This document shows, one piece after another, positions 14,901 to 26,227 of a stretch of 64,000 bases of DNA. The DNA lies in contig JAGMUV010000002.1 in NCBI GenBank assembly GCA_020744425.1, forward strand, positions 4,198,501 through 4,262,500, read 5' to 3'. Below the pieces are notes generated by a model that was given only the letters and a program-made list of their open reading frames with translations, made no database searches and was not told the origin of the DNA. The position numbers and the translations under genes are program-made. This DNA is from Dactylonectria macrodidyma. Lineage: Eukaryota > Ascomycota > Sordariomycetes > Hypocreales > Nectriaceae. Position 1 is the first letter of the stretch. Each line of letters opens with the position of its first letter.

Positions 14901-17221
14901 TCGGCGCCTCTTCCCCAATTGAGACGTGCAGCATACTTCTCATCAACGCTGGTGGGCACTTGTCGGAGACCATTGCCCATCATTGTCCAACCCGTCACGG
15001 CATGGCAAGCCGGCTTCATTTATGCAACGCTTTTGTTGAAGTGCCGGGGAGAGCAACCGTAACTGCTTGACCCTCCTCCACTCCCCCAGCTCAGAGCCCC
15101 AGCGCCGGGGAGGACAAGGCTTTCGGCTGTGGGATGGTTGCTCAACGGTATTTGCTGCCAAAGACGATCTGGATCGCATCGCATCGTCACTATTGTCCAA
15201 CGATTCGTCCCAACGCGCTCGACTACGGACCGACTACTCCGTTAAAAACGTCAATTGCGTCGGCACGTCTTGGTTGCCTGAAGCCCGTCTTGTCTCCTCT
15301 CCCTCTTACTAAAGTTGTTGCTGGCTTAAATATTCCTTGGTGGACCGTGTAAGGGCATGGGATCAAGGTGATGGCGGATCTCTCAAGAGGGTCAAGTTAG
15401 CCGTGTCTCAACATCCGGAAACCCCCCCAGCCAAGCCGAACCAAAGATTCCTAATGGATAGGTTTAATGCAGTGCAAAAGCTATTTGGATGGAATGATGC
15501 CCTGCGGCAGATCACGGCGGCGGGATCGCGGAGAGGATGCCTCTTCTTTGCAGTTGTGACAAGGCCGCAACTGAACTCTCACCGTGTCTTCAAAGGAAGG
15601 GGAGTCGCACAAAGTACTACCCACTACTGTACAGTACTCCGAATGGCATCATGCATGTCGAGACGGGATGGCCAGGTGGTGCTCCATGATTCCCCATTGG
15701 CAAGACTACCCCCACCTACCAAAGCCTCCAGCTTGTTCCGGAAGCCACTGCATGCGTTGCTGATGTACCTGTGATGGCACGCTACCTCCTGTTCTCTTGT
15801 CCTCCCCGGAATGATTGTTCAATGTGATATCAATTCGCCGCCAAGTGTCCATGCTCCGAGAGTGTACTCGTGACCTGTCTCGAAATACCAAACAGTTGCC
15901 AACCCTGTCACCGACTATGACGCCCGGCTCACCAAGAGGCTCACGCACACACACCAACCATGTCACGTAGGACATGCCCCCCAAGGCCCCAAACTCGTTC
16001 TGCCCCTGTCCATTCGCCGCTCACCCCAATTCCCTACCTTGCACTGAGGGTGTGGTTCCTGTTCCTCTCAGCGTTTTGGTCTTGTGCCTTCCCTTCTAGA
16101 CGACGACGGCAGCGACAACATTTACAATGATGATTGCATTTAGGCTATTTGTATCGTGGGCTTCCTTCTTGAAACTCTTCCGCTACAAATTTACAGAACA
16201 TGTCTACACTAGATCACTGATAACTATACGAAGCACTACGTAGTACAGCACAATGCTTCACTTCCAAGTCAGTTCTCGGTCAGTTAGCCAGTGTTCCCAG
16301 ACCAAGTCTGTGTAGTCGATCACGGCCAAGCCCTCCTTGACTGGCTCCCTACAAATTCACCCCCCTTCCGGCCCCTCACTCCATCGGCTCTCCCACCAAG
16401 AAGCGGCGAAGAAAGAAAAGAGTGAAAAAAGCCTGAAATTTGCTTGGGTCGGAGTGGACACCAAGGGGAAAAACTTGCCCGGTTTTGACTTCCAATTCAT
16501 CCGCACCCACTCAGTGTCTCGCATTACACACCCCTAGAACAGTCCAGTGACGGCTTCGATCCCGCCCACTAATAATTAGCACAGTTGGGGACCAAGTGAC
16601 CGGCCCACCGGCGCCAGCTCGTTATTACACACTCCTCTTGACTCCCCCACGTCACTTGCACCAGTACGGTCAGTCCTACAGGCTCGAGGGACGCTGGGCG
16701 GCCTGGCTCTTCAACTTGGGGCGCGGCTTTCTCCCCGTTGCCTCGAGCCGGAAATGTCTTTCTCGTCATCAGCCTTATAATAGAAGCCCGCGGTCCCCCT
16801 TGCTCAGAATTCAACGATTTCTTCCAGCTGAACCCAATCTCATCCTTCAAGCCCGTTTGACCTGTTGTCCGTTGGACTTCCCCTTGCTGCTGGAATTCTC
16901 CTTTGCTACTCTGGCCAGCCTGCCTTGCATTGCCCACTGCCTCGTTCATCCTACCTAATACCAAACTCTTTCCACTCAACACCTTTTGCGAACCCTCTTT
17001 GCAAAGCCTTGTTTATTATTACTCGACCCGAAATTAGACTATCTTTCTCATCAGGGTATCCATACATGTACACCGAACTCGGCCTACGGTTGCCGTCCCG
17101 TCAACTCCGACACGTTCCCTTTTTGTACCACAACGCCACCGGAGTCATCGAGCCCTGTTTTTGCCCGCATCATCCTTGCTCCCACCTCGACTTGAACCCT
17201 TCGCATCCTCTCAACATCAAC
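11943..17221. other. 5.3-kb gene-poor region with the upstream regions of DPP III and gluconokinase
   Basis: No frame here has recognisable domains, family motifs or sensible splice joints. The longest (minus 14232-14777; plus 15337-15774) look like chance frames in GC-rich DNA. The last 450 bases before gluconokinase are C/T-rich and carry a TATAAT word at 16776-16781, which suits a promoter and leader. ACCTACCTACC occurs near 14175. I see no tRNA, rRNA or transposon remnant, but an unspliced non-coding RNA could not be recognised by eye. Confidence 0.5.
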
Positions 17222-18011
17222 ATGCTGTCCTACGATACCTCCGCTCTGCCCATCAAGGCTCCCCGAGCCCCGGACTCCATCCCCTTGCCTCCTTCGCTAC
17301 AGGCCACTCCCACTACGCCGTCACCTCTGTCCTCTGCTCTTAACTCGTCTGCCGTCAATGGACACTCCTCCAAGGACCAGCAGCACATCTGGCTGGTTAC
17401 TGGCCCAGCAGGTTGTGGAAAGAGTACCATTGCTGAGTATTTGGCCAACTCCCTGAACATGCCCTACATCGAGGGCGATTCGGTATGTACAATCTTCCCA
17501 CGTGCCTGTAAGCGGTTGCTGTGGGCTCTGAGTTGCGCCTCGCCACTAACACCAACTTTTCCCCAAGTTCCACCCGCCTGCCAACGTTGAGAAGATGGGC
17601 AATGGTATTCCTCTGACCGATGCCGACCGATGGGACTGGCTTACCGCTCTCCGAGAAGAGTCCATCAACCGCCTCAACGCCGGCGCCGAGGGTGTCGTCC
17701 TCACTTGCTCAGCCTTGAAGCGCAAATACCGCGACGTCATCCGTGTCGCTGGCTACTTTGACCACCGCCTCTGTATCCACTTCATCTTCCTCGATGCGCC
17801 CGAGGACGTGCTCCTTGCCCGTGTCTCAAAGCGAGAGAACCACTACATGGGCGCCAACATGGTCCACAGCCAGTTCGACATCCTCGAGCGTCCCACAAGC
17901 GACGAGAAGGACGTTGTCACCATTGACGTCAGCGTGTCCATCGACGAGGTCAAGCGAGCCTCCCTGGCTAACGTCTTGGAGACGATGACCGAGGACAAAG
18001 ACGGCCTATAG
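17222..18011 (+). CDS. Gluconokinase (D-gluconate to 6-phosphogluconate)
   Basis: Exons 17222-17482 and 17568-18011 join to 234 aa. After a Pro/Ser-rich N-terminal extension of about 55 residues that the bacterial GntK enzymes lack, the kinase core starts with HIWLVTGPAGCGKSTIAEYL (Walker A) and reads EGDSFHPPANVEKMGNGIPL across the splice joint. It continues with DADRWDWL, CSALKRKYRDVIR, an IFLDAPEDVLLARV segment and HYMGANMVHSQFDILE, the substrate and lid region of the family. The enzyme feeds gluconate into the oxidative pentose phosphate pathway. The start was taken at the ATG in CATCAACATG; in-frame codons upstream have no ATG before that. Confidence 0.93.
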
Positions 18012-18410
18012 CCGATGTGTCCTCGCTCTCAAGTACATGCTTACACCCGCATGCACTTACAACAGCAACGACATGACATCGACTTGGGTCACACGAGCAC
18101 ATACTTCAGTCATCCTGGAGTATACGGTATTTAAAAAAACGGTTTAGCCTGGAGTCACAGCGTTTCGTGCCGATCATCCTAGTTGGTTCTGATTGGAGTT
18201 TACCCGGAGTTTGGATTATTGTTATCAATTGGATTTTTCTTGGATTGGACTCTTGCGTTGCGTGAAAGCAAATCACTCAGCTGGCCGCTGGGCCGCTCCC
18301 CGGAGAGGTCTCCGACTCAGCCCACGCCCAGGGATGTTGGGGTTAGGCACTCAGCCGCCCCCGCAAGCCAACTAAATTAGAGCCATTACACCAAATGTAC
18401 TATGTACAGG

Positions 18411-18424
18411 CACACACACACACA
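18411..18424. repeat. (CA)7 dinucleotide tract
   Basis: Seven uninterrupted CA units, downstream of gluconokinase. Confidence 0.9.
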
Positions 18425-18589
18425 TGCACGCGCTCTACAGCGGCAACGCGCGGGGTGCGGGGGAGGATGAAAGGGAGGGTGGGAATCAACCTACAAACAG
18501 GGCTTAGCAGAAGAATTGCAAGGCAAAGGAATGCAAGGGAGGAGGGAGACTGAGGGAGGGAGTCACGGGTGCAGACGGTTACGTACGGG

Positions 18590-18727
18590 CGTCATGTCAT
18601 CTTGGGCGTCATCTCGGGCGTCCGGGTTGTGTAACCCGCGGACACTTTAATCGACCCCCGGCCATTACTCCTCCGTCATCAGTTAATTATCCGTCATCGG
18701 CTATCCGTCATCAGTTATCCGTCATCC
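18590..18727 (+). repeat. CGTCAT repeat cluster with GATA-type spacers
   Basis: CGTCAT occurs at 18590, 18607, 18674, 18692, 18706 and 18720. The last four form an imperfect tandem repeat, CCGTCATC plus AGTTAT or GGCTAT, at spacings of 18, 14 and 14 bp. CGTCA is the half-site of bZIP factors of the CRE type and TTATC/GGATAA is a GATA word, so each unit joins two motifs. No coding gene starts nearby. Confidence 0.7.
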
Positions 18728-20099
18728 TTCATCATCAACAAGCTTTCTTCCACGTTCCCTGTTCCATGCTTCGTGCCAAGTCGGCGTCACAGATGTGAGC
18801 TAATAAGACACCTGATATGTACAATACGCCTCAGGTGTCCCACCTACCTACATAACCCATACCCGCGTAGTAGGCTCTCGCCGAAAACCCTCAAACGGGG
18901 CCACTCCTCATACAGCAATTACCTATCATTTCAGGCACCGCTTGATCCGTCTACCCCACGTCATCTTGGCATAGCCTCCCGCCGGTGTGGCACGCCAAAC
19001 CTGGGGGAGGCTTGACCGAGGACATGGTGTATGCAGGTGAGCAAAATAAGCTATTTTCTGCCTGCATAGCTAGAGACGCAGAATCGACTATTGGAAAAGC
19101 GACGGAGGCTTCGGCATACTACATGGGACAAAAACGGCAACGTACCAAAAGCAAGACGCACAATGCAGTCACGAGACTCTTCAGCCGTCTCGGTTAACAA
19201 TACGAATACCATCTTGACACCTTGTTCCGCTCTCGCTAGGCCATGGTGGTGGTCAGACACCAGACCTCCTCTTCGCTCATCTGCATGCCTAACTCTTCAA
19301 CTAACTCTTTGCTGGCTGCAGCTCGGACCTCGCATAACCACCCGAATCCGGGGTCAATCCAGAGTCATCAACGCTGCTCAGTCAGGGTTGGAAGCATGTA
19401 GGTATCTATTAATGTATTGAAATACATGACATCTCCGACTCTACGTACCCTACGTACCCTGCTAGCAAGGATGGTACCAGCGCCTAGGAATCCGGGTACA
19501 CATTCGTAGGCAACATTTCGCAAACCAGTGACAACGTTGAGGATTGTTTCACAACACAATCGACGGCAAATGTGCCGCAATACTAGGTTCTGCGGCTGCG
19601 CAATTGTTAATTATTGATGGGATAGTAGAACTCCGTCATTGTGCTACCTACCCTATGCCGGTTGTAGGGGATCTTGAAATCAAAACTACAGCGACTATCA
19701 GATCAAATCTGAGTTTAGTCTCGTTGATCTCTAGAACCGTTTACATATTTGAAGTGTACAAGAGCGTGTCGCAGTCCTAACTTTGATAGTTCAGTCCAGC
19801 TTGAGGTGCCATGGCTCCGGAGCAACATCCAACGCCAAGGAGGGGTTTGGGAATAAAAAATTACATTATCTAATCTTTCTCTCGAGCGTGCGATAATGTT
19901 CATCTGGATGATTAGCAGAGACGGAATGGACTAACAGTACCGAGATAGCGTACTCCTTACAGATTTTCGACCGTAGGGAAATAAACATGTTTGTTCCCTC
20001 GCGTCAACACAACGGGCTGGAGAAGGAGACGTGTTATAGAGTCCAACCATTCGCTCCCGAAATTTTATTGAGACTTAAAATCTATTTAAAAAAGCAGAT

Positions 20100-21623
20100 C
20101 TATCGTAACTGCATCACCATCACATCTGGCTCTTCCACCACCGTACGGATGAACTCCGCGGCCCGCGCCATGGTTGCCCCATCAATAACCCGATGATCAG
20201 CACTCCAGCTGAAGTTGCACACCTGCTTCTTCACCACTTGATCGGCTTCGTCAAACGCTGGTACGGTACGCATTCGTCCGATGCCCAAGATGGCCACCTC
20301 GCGCTCGACGATGACTGGGCTAACGTAGGTGCCACCGATGCTTCCAATATTGGTCACTGTGATGGTTCCTCCGGTAAAGTCCGCTGGCGACAGCTTGCCC
20401 TGAGCCGCGAGGTCCTGCAAGCGGGCCAGCTCCGCCGCAATGGAGACGATGTTGAGGGAGCCGACATTCTTGATCACAGGAACCATTAAACCCTGTGGCG
20501 TGTCCATGGCGATACCAATGTTGTGCTGGGGGCGGTGCACTAGACACGGTTTGTTGGTAGCAGCGTCAACATCAACCCTGGCATTGAGTATTGGGTATTG
20601 ATAAAGCGCCAACGAGACGGCCTTGATAATGAACGGTAGGTATGATAGCTTGGAGCGTTGACCGTCCACAGCTGGGCTTTTGGCGAGAACACGATTGAGG
20701 CGCGTCCGTAATTCCACAATATTCGAGAAATCAACCTCGTCAGCGTAGAGAAAGTGCGGGATAGTCAAAGACCGCGTCATGGTCTTGAACATCTGTAATT
20801 GGGTGTTGGAGAGAGGCACCACTGTCTCTGTTTGCACGGACAACCCTTGGGGGAAGCTCGATGCCAAAGTCGGGGATGCTTCCTGGGCATCTCTAGCCTT
20901 GACAAACTTGTAGATATCTTCTTTGAGGACTCTGCCATCCTTGCCGGTTCCGTCGATATCTATGATGTCGATCTTGAGCTCCTTGGAAAGATGACGGACA
21001 GCCGGCGTGGCAAGGCTTGCACACTTGCCCTTTTCCTTGCGCGGCGGCAAAGGAGTCACCTCTCCAGGAGCACTGGCATCTCTTTGCTCGGGGCTCTGTT
21101 CTGCCGCTGAAATGAGCGTGGGAGGGACGGCCGCCCTCTCGGGTTGACTGGGGGTTGATGACTCGATATCCTCGGCTTTGGCGTCGCCTTCGATATCAAT
21201 GTCCACAAAGGCCTTTCCAACCTTGGCCATTTCGCCGGCCTCGTAGTAGAGCTTCTTAACAACGCCCGAGAAGCGGCTGGTGATTTCTACCGAGGCTTTA
21301 TCGCTCTGGACTTCACACAGCGGGGAGAACTCCTCGACATGTGCGCCAGGCTCAACGAACCACTGTATGACCTCGCATTCGACAATGCCTAGGCTGGTAA
21401 GTCCTCTGTCTTTTCAAGATTCCTTTTCGGACACAACCATGAAGATTAACTTACCTTCGCCAATATCGGCCAGCAATACCGGCTTAATCGCCATTAATCT
21501 CCTCGACTGGCTGAACCATCTTGGGGAAATGACTGGGGGCCGTGATGTCATGGCCGTCTGGCTTACTCCCTTGGCGGTTTGCCATTGCTTTCGCAGCACT
21601 CGAGATCCGCGCTGAAGGAACAT
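20100..21623 (-). CDS. Lipoamide acyltransferase, E2 of branched-chain 2-oxoacid dehydrogenase
   Basis: Exons 21623-21455 and 21388-20100 join to 485 aa. The first ~44 residues (MFLQRGSRVLRKQW onward, Arg/Ser-rich) form a mitochondrial presequence. The lipoyl domain begins DIGEGIVECEVIQW and carries the lipoyl lysine, Lys87, in SDKAS. A Ser/Pro/Glu-rich linker leads to the E3-binding domain (ATPAVRHLSKELKIDI..GKDGRVLKEDI), then the catalytic acyltransferase core with DHRVIDG at 454-460. The DIGEGIxEC start and SDKASVEITSR context point to the branched-chain complex rather than pyruvate or oxoglutarate dehydrogenase. The complex oxidises the keto-acids of Leu, Ile and Val. An in-frame ATG at 21737 is possible but spoils the presequence. 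Confidence 0.94.
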
Positions 21624-21954
21624 GATAGCAGGGAATTGAAGCTGAAATGAAAAGAAGTAAACTCCGCCATCTCGAGCCGGCTCGAATAAGAAGAGGAGGC
21701 TATGGCAATGGTAAAGCCGAAGGGGTTCAATCGGCATTGTGACATTGGCCGTGAAGCTCCCCGTGGATAGCCGAGTCTGGGGGATGCCGGTGCTCTAAGC
21801 CAAATACGGACTACGTCCCCACGTACAACCGATTGCTCGGTGTTCCCGGATCGGCGGCGTTTCTGTCTCCGACCGGCGACGCAAGGACGCTAATTGACCC
21901 GTGAATTTTCCCAACTCCGAAAAGCAGCGCAGCCGCAACGCCTCGAAGGCCGCC
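21624..21954. promoter_or_regulatory. Divergent promoter of BCKDH E2 and atp10
   Basis: A 331-bp spacer between two start codons of genes for mitochondrial proteins. No clear TATA box or shared named motif could be identified. Confidence 0.45.
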
Positions 21955-23058
21955 ATGGTATCACGACGACTCGATCTGGCCCTGTCCAGCCTTTCGCGAC
22001 GGCGGCTGACATGCCTTTTCTGCGAGGCCCGCCGCTCCTTCGCCTCGTCCGCCATTCGCGCGGCGAGGGCCGAAAAACCCGCTTCCGGCTCCTCGCTGGA
22101 TCCCCAGGCCAACATTACCGGCGCCCCCATTGAAGCTCCTCGAAGCTACGGAAAACGATTCGAGGGCAAATTCACACCCAAGCCTTTGCCAAGGCCCATC
22201 GGTATGCCGTTACCGCCCAAGGCAGGCGAAAATTCCGGCCTTGATGCTCGAACGCTGGCGCAACGGCGTGAAGACTTTGTCAACTACGACAAACACTTAC
22301 AGAGGCGAAAAGAGCTGTAGGGACTATATCTTATCCACTAAGAGAGGGAAAAACCCTATTGACTGTTGGCTCTGTACAGGACGGCAAAGATATCGAGACC
22401 ATATTTCCGAGATTGGGGTAACCTGCAATACCACCAGGGCAAATCCTTCATTGCGCCCCCTCGACTCTTCAAAGCAGAGCTCTCGCTCTTCTTCCCCAAC
22501 TTCTACGGCGAGACCCTCCTAAAAACAGACCGAAACCCACGCGACACGACCCCCCTACTCGAGGGCAAGGCGACCGTCGTCGCCTTCTTCAGCAGCCGTT
22601 GGGCCGAGCAACAGGCGGCTTCCTTCACCTCTAAGGAGGAGAATCCAGCACTGCACCATGTGCTAGCCCAGCACGGCGACATCGCGCAGCTCGTCAACCT
22701 TAACTACGAGGACAATACGGGCAAGGCGTGGCTGGTGCGCCTCTTCATGGGCTCGCTGCGAAAGCAATTCCCTGAAAAGGACTGGGACAAGTACTTCCTT
22801 GTGCGCCGTGGCATCACAGACGATATCAGGGAGTCGATTGGACTGCTGAATAGCAAGGTCGGCTACGTCTTTTTGGTGGATCAATACTGTCGAGTGCGAT
22901 GGGCCGGCAGCGGGCCGAGTCAGCCCGACGAGCGAGAGGGTCTGGCCAAGGGCCTCGGACGTCTCATTGACGAGATCAACCGGGAGACCACTCTACCAGC
23001 AACAGCGCGTGAACAGCACCCAGGAAAGCAGCATCTCGAGGTCCCAAAGGCATTGTAA
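21955..23058 (+). CDS. atp10: Mitochondrial ATP synthase assembly factor Atp10
   Basis: Exons 21955-22316 and 22380-23058 join to 346 aa. The N-terminus (MVSRRLDLALSSLSRRRL) is an Arg/Ser presequence. The family block follows: FVNYDKHLQRRKEL joined to TAKISRPYFRDWGNLQYHQG, then FIAPPRLFKAELSLFFPNFYG, a thioredoxin-like segment (LEGKATVVAFFSSRWAEQQ) and GYVFLVDQYCRVRWAGSG near the C-terminus. Atp10 in yeast binds Atp6 and is needed for assembly of the Fo sector. The intron donor GTAGGG is unusual; the joint is supported because the downstream frame resumes the conserved motif at once. The gene is head to head with BCKDH E2 and convergent with gos1, with only 129 bp between their stops. Confidence 0.92.
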
Positions 23059-23187
23059 TTCACACTCTCCGTCGAGGGAGAGTACTGTAACCTAGATATC
23101 TCATGTCCCCACCATACTGTACAACAAATGCACGCTGATACCCCTGAACGCCTATGCAATGAGCAAGAGTTTCCGTCACTTCGTTCC

Positions 23188-23984
23188 TTACATCATCAAC
23201 CAAAAGACGACAAAGCAGAATGCAATGAAGCCCCCCATTATAATGCCGTCTCTCCTCTTCTTGGCCGATATCCTCCCGATCAAAGAGTTCAGGCCGGGGA
23301 CTTGGCTTGCGGCTTGGTTGATTCGGCGGTTGATGCTCGCCAGGGTCTCCCGCTGCAGGTTGAAGCTGTCGTTGACGGCGTACGCCTGGCTAAGCACACT
23401 GTCCGCCATGTCGTTACTGTTGTCTACACGGTTGCGCTCCTCAAGCATGTAATCGGCCTCTGCTGCTTCGGGGTTGTTGGCGCGGTACTCGTTGATGTCG
23501 GAGCGAACATTGGAAAGGAGATTGGCGCGATCACGGGCTTGTTGTAGCGTGGAACGCAGCCGCGTCAGATCACGTTTGTGGCTGGATAGCTTCTCGCGGA
23601 GGAGGGAGAGGTTGTTCTGCTTAAGGGCGGAGGATGTGAGGGCGGCTTCGGAGTCGAGTAGGCGGGAGAGCTGAGTGATGACGGTCTCGCGCTGGAGACG
23701 AGTTAGTATCACCGGGTGGGCCGGGAGCACGAAGGCGCAAAGGCGTACCTTTTCCAGGAGTTCTTCCAGCTTCTTCTCTGTTTCGCACTCCTCGTCCGTG
23801 GGCTTCGCTGGGATATTGGAAGCCGTGGAGAACTGTGAGTACGTGTGGAACAGGTTCTCGGTCTGCAACGTCATCAGTTAGCTCCTCCAGGCGCATGATG
23901 CCACTCGGGACGAACCTGAGTCTCCAAGGTGCGGGCCTGCTGCCGCAGATGAGCCCAGCCAGCGTTCCCTGACGGCGCAGCCAT
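23188..23984 (-). CDS. gos1: Golgi v-SNARE Gos1 (GS28)
   Basis: Exons 23984-23916, 23862-23749 and 23691-23188 join to 228 aa, close to yeast Gos1 (223). The N-terminus MAAPSGNAGWAHLRQQARTL matches the start of the GOS28 family; a helical regulatory region (EECETEKKLEELLEKR..) is followed by the SNARE heptads with the central glutamine in INRRINQAASQVPGLNSLIG, then one C-terminal anchor (DGIIMGGFIAFCFVVFWLMM). The protein acts in ER-Golgi and intra-Golgi fusion with Sed5, Ykt6 and Sft1 in yeast. Intron 2 has a textbook ACTAAC branch site 11 bases before its AG. The gene is head to head with rpl35. Confidence 0.93.
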
Positions 23985-24407
23985 TTTTTTGAAAGCAGGG
24001 AAATAAAGCGGCAAAAGATGATGGAATAGCTTCCAGACGCACAACACAACAGCTTGTCGACAACCGGTTCCCGGACAACGACGCCGAGACCTGGTCCGTC
24101 CTCGAATCGGCAGAACAGCTCACCGCCTACTCTAGCGTCAAACTAGCATCACGAGATCTATCACGTGCTGTAACGACCCCACCTCAAGCAACCAAACCCA
24201 CTGTCCAATGAAAAATTGACAAACCACTCATATTCTCCACTTTACCACACACGTTCTTCAAGCCCTAGGGCAATTTTTCACCCTCTCGGCAAACTTCTCT
24301 AAATTCCACGCCTATGATCTATCGCGACACGGACGGTTACGGTCGAGGCTGATATTTTCCAACACACTCGTCGACTCACTTCGCCAACTACTTCGAAGAT
24401 AATCAAG
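23985..24407. promoter_or_regulatory. Divergent promoter of gos1 and rpl35
   Basis: A 423-bp spacer. It holds a CCAAT word near 24203 and the palindrome AGCCCTAGGGC at 24261-24271 followed by an ATTTTTC stretch, 137 bases before the rpl35 ATG. Confidence 0.5.
24261..24271 (+). promoter_or_regulatory. AGCCCTAGGGC palindrome upstream of rpl35
   Basis: Contains CCCTA on both strands, the core of telomere-like elements found before fungal ribosomal protein genes. A CCCTAA core also precedes rpl6 in this window. Function is inferred. Confidence 0.35.
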
Positions 24408-25208
24408 ATGGTGAGTACACACCTCCTTGCCCCCTTTTTCAGTTGGACGTCGACACCGTATTGTCGTTGCCATACACTTCGAAAGTTTCATCGAATTGCT
24501 CGACCTCGACCACGCACACAACTTGCACACACACACACACACGATCGATTGCCCCATCGAGTTTTCCGCCGTGACCGAGAACACCACGCATTAAGAAATT
24601 AGAGGAATGGGTTGCTGACAGGATGCTGTAGTCGTCGGGCAAGGTCAAGGCCGTTGCGCTCTGGGGAAAGAACAAGGATGAGTTGACGAAGCAACTCGGC
24701 GAGCTGAAGACCGAACTCGGTCAGCTTCGCATCCAGAAGGTCGTTTCGTCCGGCAGCAAGTTGAACAAGATGTGAGCCAAAACCCTCTTCCCAACATCAA
24801 ACCTGCGGCGAGTACTTTTGCTCGTCGTTTCGGAAGGCCGCTTATGCTAATCCGGTGGATCTTTAGCCACGACCTGCGCAAGTCCATTGCTCGCGTTCTC
24901 ACCATCATCAACGCCAAGCAAAGGGCTCAGCTCCGCTTGTTCTACAAGAACAAGAAGTACGCTCCCCTCGACCTCCGACCCAAGCAGACCCGTGCCATCC
25001 GCCGCCGATTATCCCCCGAAGACAAGGCCCGCGTGCTGCAGAAGGCCAAGAAGCGCTCCGTTCACTTCCCCCAGCGCAAGTTCGCCATCAAGGTACGCGC
25101 CGACCCATTGTCGAGATCACCGTAGAGGAGGCATCCCTCGCCTTTTTCTGCCGGTCGACGATTCGAGACGATTGGACCTGTTTAACTAATGTTGCATCGC
25201 AGGCTTAA
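24408..25208 (+). CDS. rpl35: Large-subunit ribosomal protein uL29
   Basis: Exons 24408-24410, 24632-24771, 24867-25092 and 25203-25208 join to 124 aa (yeast 120, human 123). The first exon is only the ATG, followed by GTGAGT; the last is Ala plus the stop. The protein reads SSGKVKAVALWGKNKDELTK, then ELGQLRIQKVVSSGSKLNKI, HDLRKSIARVLTIINAKQR and the basic end RSVHFPQRKFAIKA, which is the L35 signature. uL29 sits at the peptide exit tunnel of the 60S subunit. Isolation of the ATG on its own exon is common in fungal ribosomal protein genes. Intron 1 contains a (CA)8 tract at 24526-24541. Confidence 0.95.
24526..24541. repeat. (CA)8 tract in rpl35 intron 1
   Basis: Sixteen bases of uninterrupted CA. 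Confidence 0.9.
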
Positions 25209-26227
25209 ACTGCTTGCAGTGCTTGGAGGGTTGACGGACATCTGGGTAGAAGGGAAACGGGGTATGGAGGGCGTGGCGTGCTTTTTCTTTGAACAAAAGG
25301 CTTCGAACTTGCATCGCATGGCTCAGGGAATCTCGGTCTGACTTGTACTTATTTCCCGGTTCGGGCCTCGTTCTGGGACGGGATGTCCACAATGGGCTGC
25401 CCGGTCAGGCAGCTCCCAAAAAAAAATGAGGCCATGATCAAGAATGCCGACGTATGCGTATGCTCCCTTTGCGAGAGAGATTGAGAAAGACGTGGTGATC
25501 AAGTCTGGAGTACTAGAGAATGATGCAGCGTGACCAGGAGGCTATGCCCTGTGCATGGGATTATGTTGTCTCCGAGCCGAACCGACCACGCTAATTGCCA
25601 CTCCAAAATTCCATTGACAACCCCGCGAAAAGGAAATGTTAATACTTCTCAACTACAACTCGCCTGATCGCTCCAAGAGTATGGCAATGGGCGAATTCCG
25701 CCTGCCGTCATACAGCGCCATGTGTGGCTCGCATTCCGAGACCCGTCGTCATCATCAGGATCGATCACTATCCTTCGGAGTGGCAAGATCCGGATCGAAC
25801 CACCTATCAAGGGTCTGAACAGCTAACCGTCCTCAACAAATGCAATAAAAGTGAGCAGAGTCTTCAAAATTCCGTTCGTGTAATTTCTACTTTGCCGTCC
25901 TTGATTGTTCAATCGTTGCCATGGGCTATTCTATTCCTGAGCATAACATGAGACTCATGTGGCCATTCAATCGGTACCCCACACGGTCATCTGAAGGAAC
26001 CCCGAAATGACAACCATTTCTCATGCGCCCATGCTACTATCATTCTTCATTTTAGGACACTGTGCGAGAAATTATGGGGAGGAAACAAGAGCTTTTATCA
26101 TTAACGTCTAGACGTGATATGCCAACTCCAACCTTTTCCCTTTCTTAACAACGAAGCCGCACAGAACACAATGCCATTCAGAAACCAACGAAGCCACACA
26201 GAACACCATGCCATACAGAAAGACCTG
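25209..26227. other. Convergent 3' flanks of rpl35 and the zinc regulator
   Basis: About 1 kb without a gene-like frame. A 37-bp tandem duplication lies at 26151-26224, directly beyond the regulator's stop codon. Confidence 0.55.
26151..26224. repeat. 37-bp tandem duplication
   Basis: Two copies, 26151-26187 and 26188-26224, beginning ACGAAGCC(G/A)CACAGAACAC and differing at only a few positions. It ends three bases before the stop codon (minus strand) of the zinc regulator, so it lies in that gene's 3' untranslated region. Confidence 0.85.

Larger units (their letters stand above)
18012..20099. other. Gene-poor region between gluconokinase and BCKDH E2
   Basis: About 2.1 kb. The first part contains a (CA)7 tract at 18411-18424 and a cluster of CGTCAT words at 18590-18725. 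The right half is AT-richer and holds a doubled CTACGTACC near 19442. No supportable gene was found. Confidence 0.5.

Noticed and set aside
21738..21900. Non-ATG (GTG/TTG) starts before atp10 around 21894-21901
   Set aside because: Eukaryotic start needs ATG; the first in-frame ATG at 21955 directly begins a good presequence.
25770..25805. Possible tRNA B box (GGTTCGATCC on the minus strand)
   Set aside because: No matching A box, no acceptor stem, and the T-arm does not pair.
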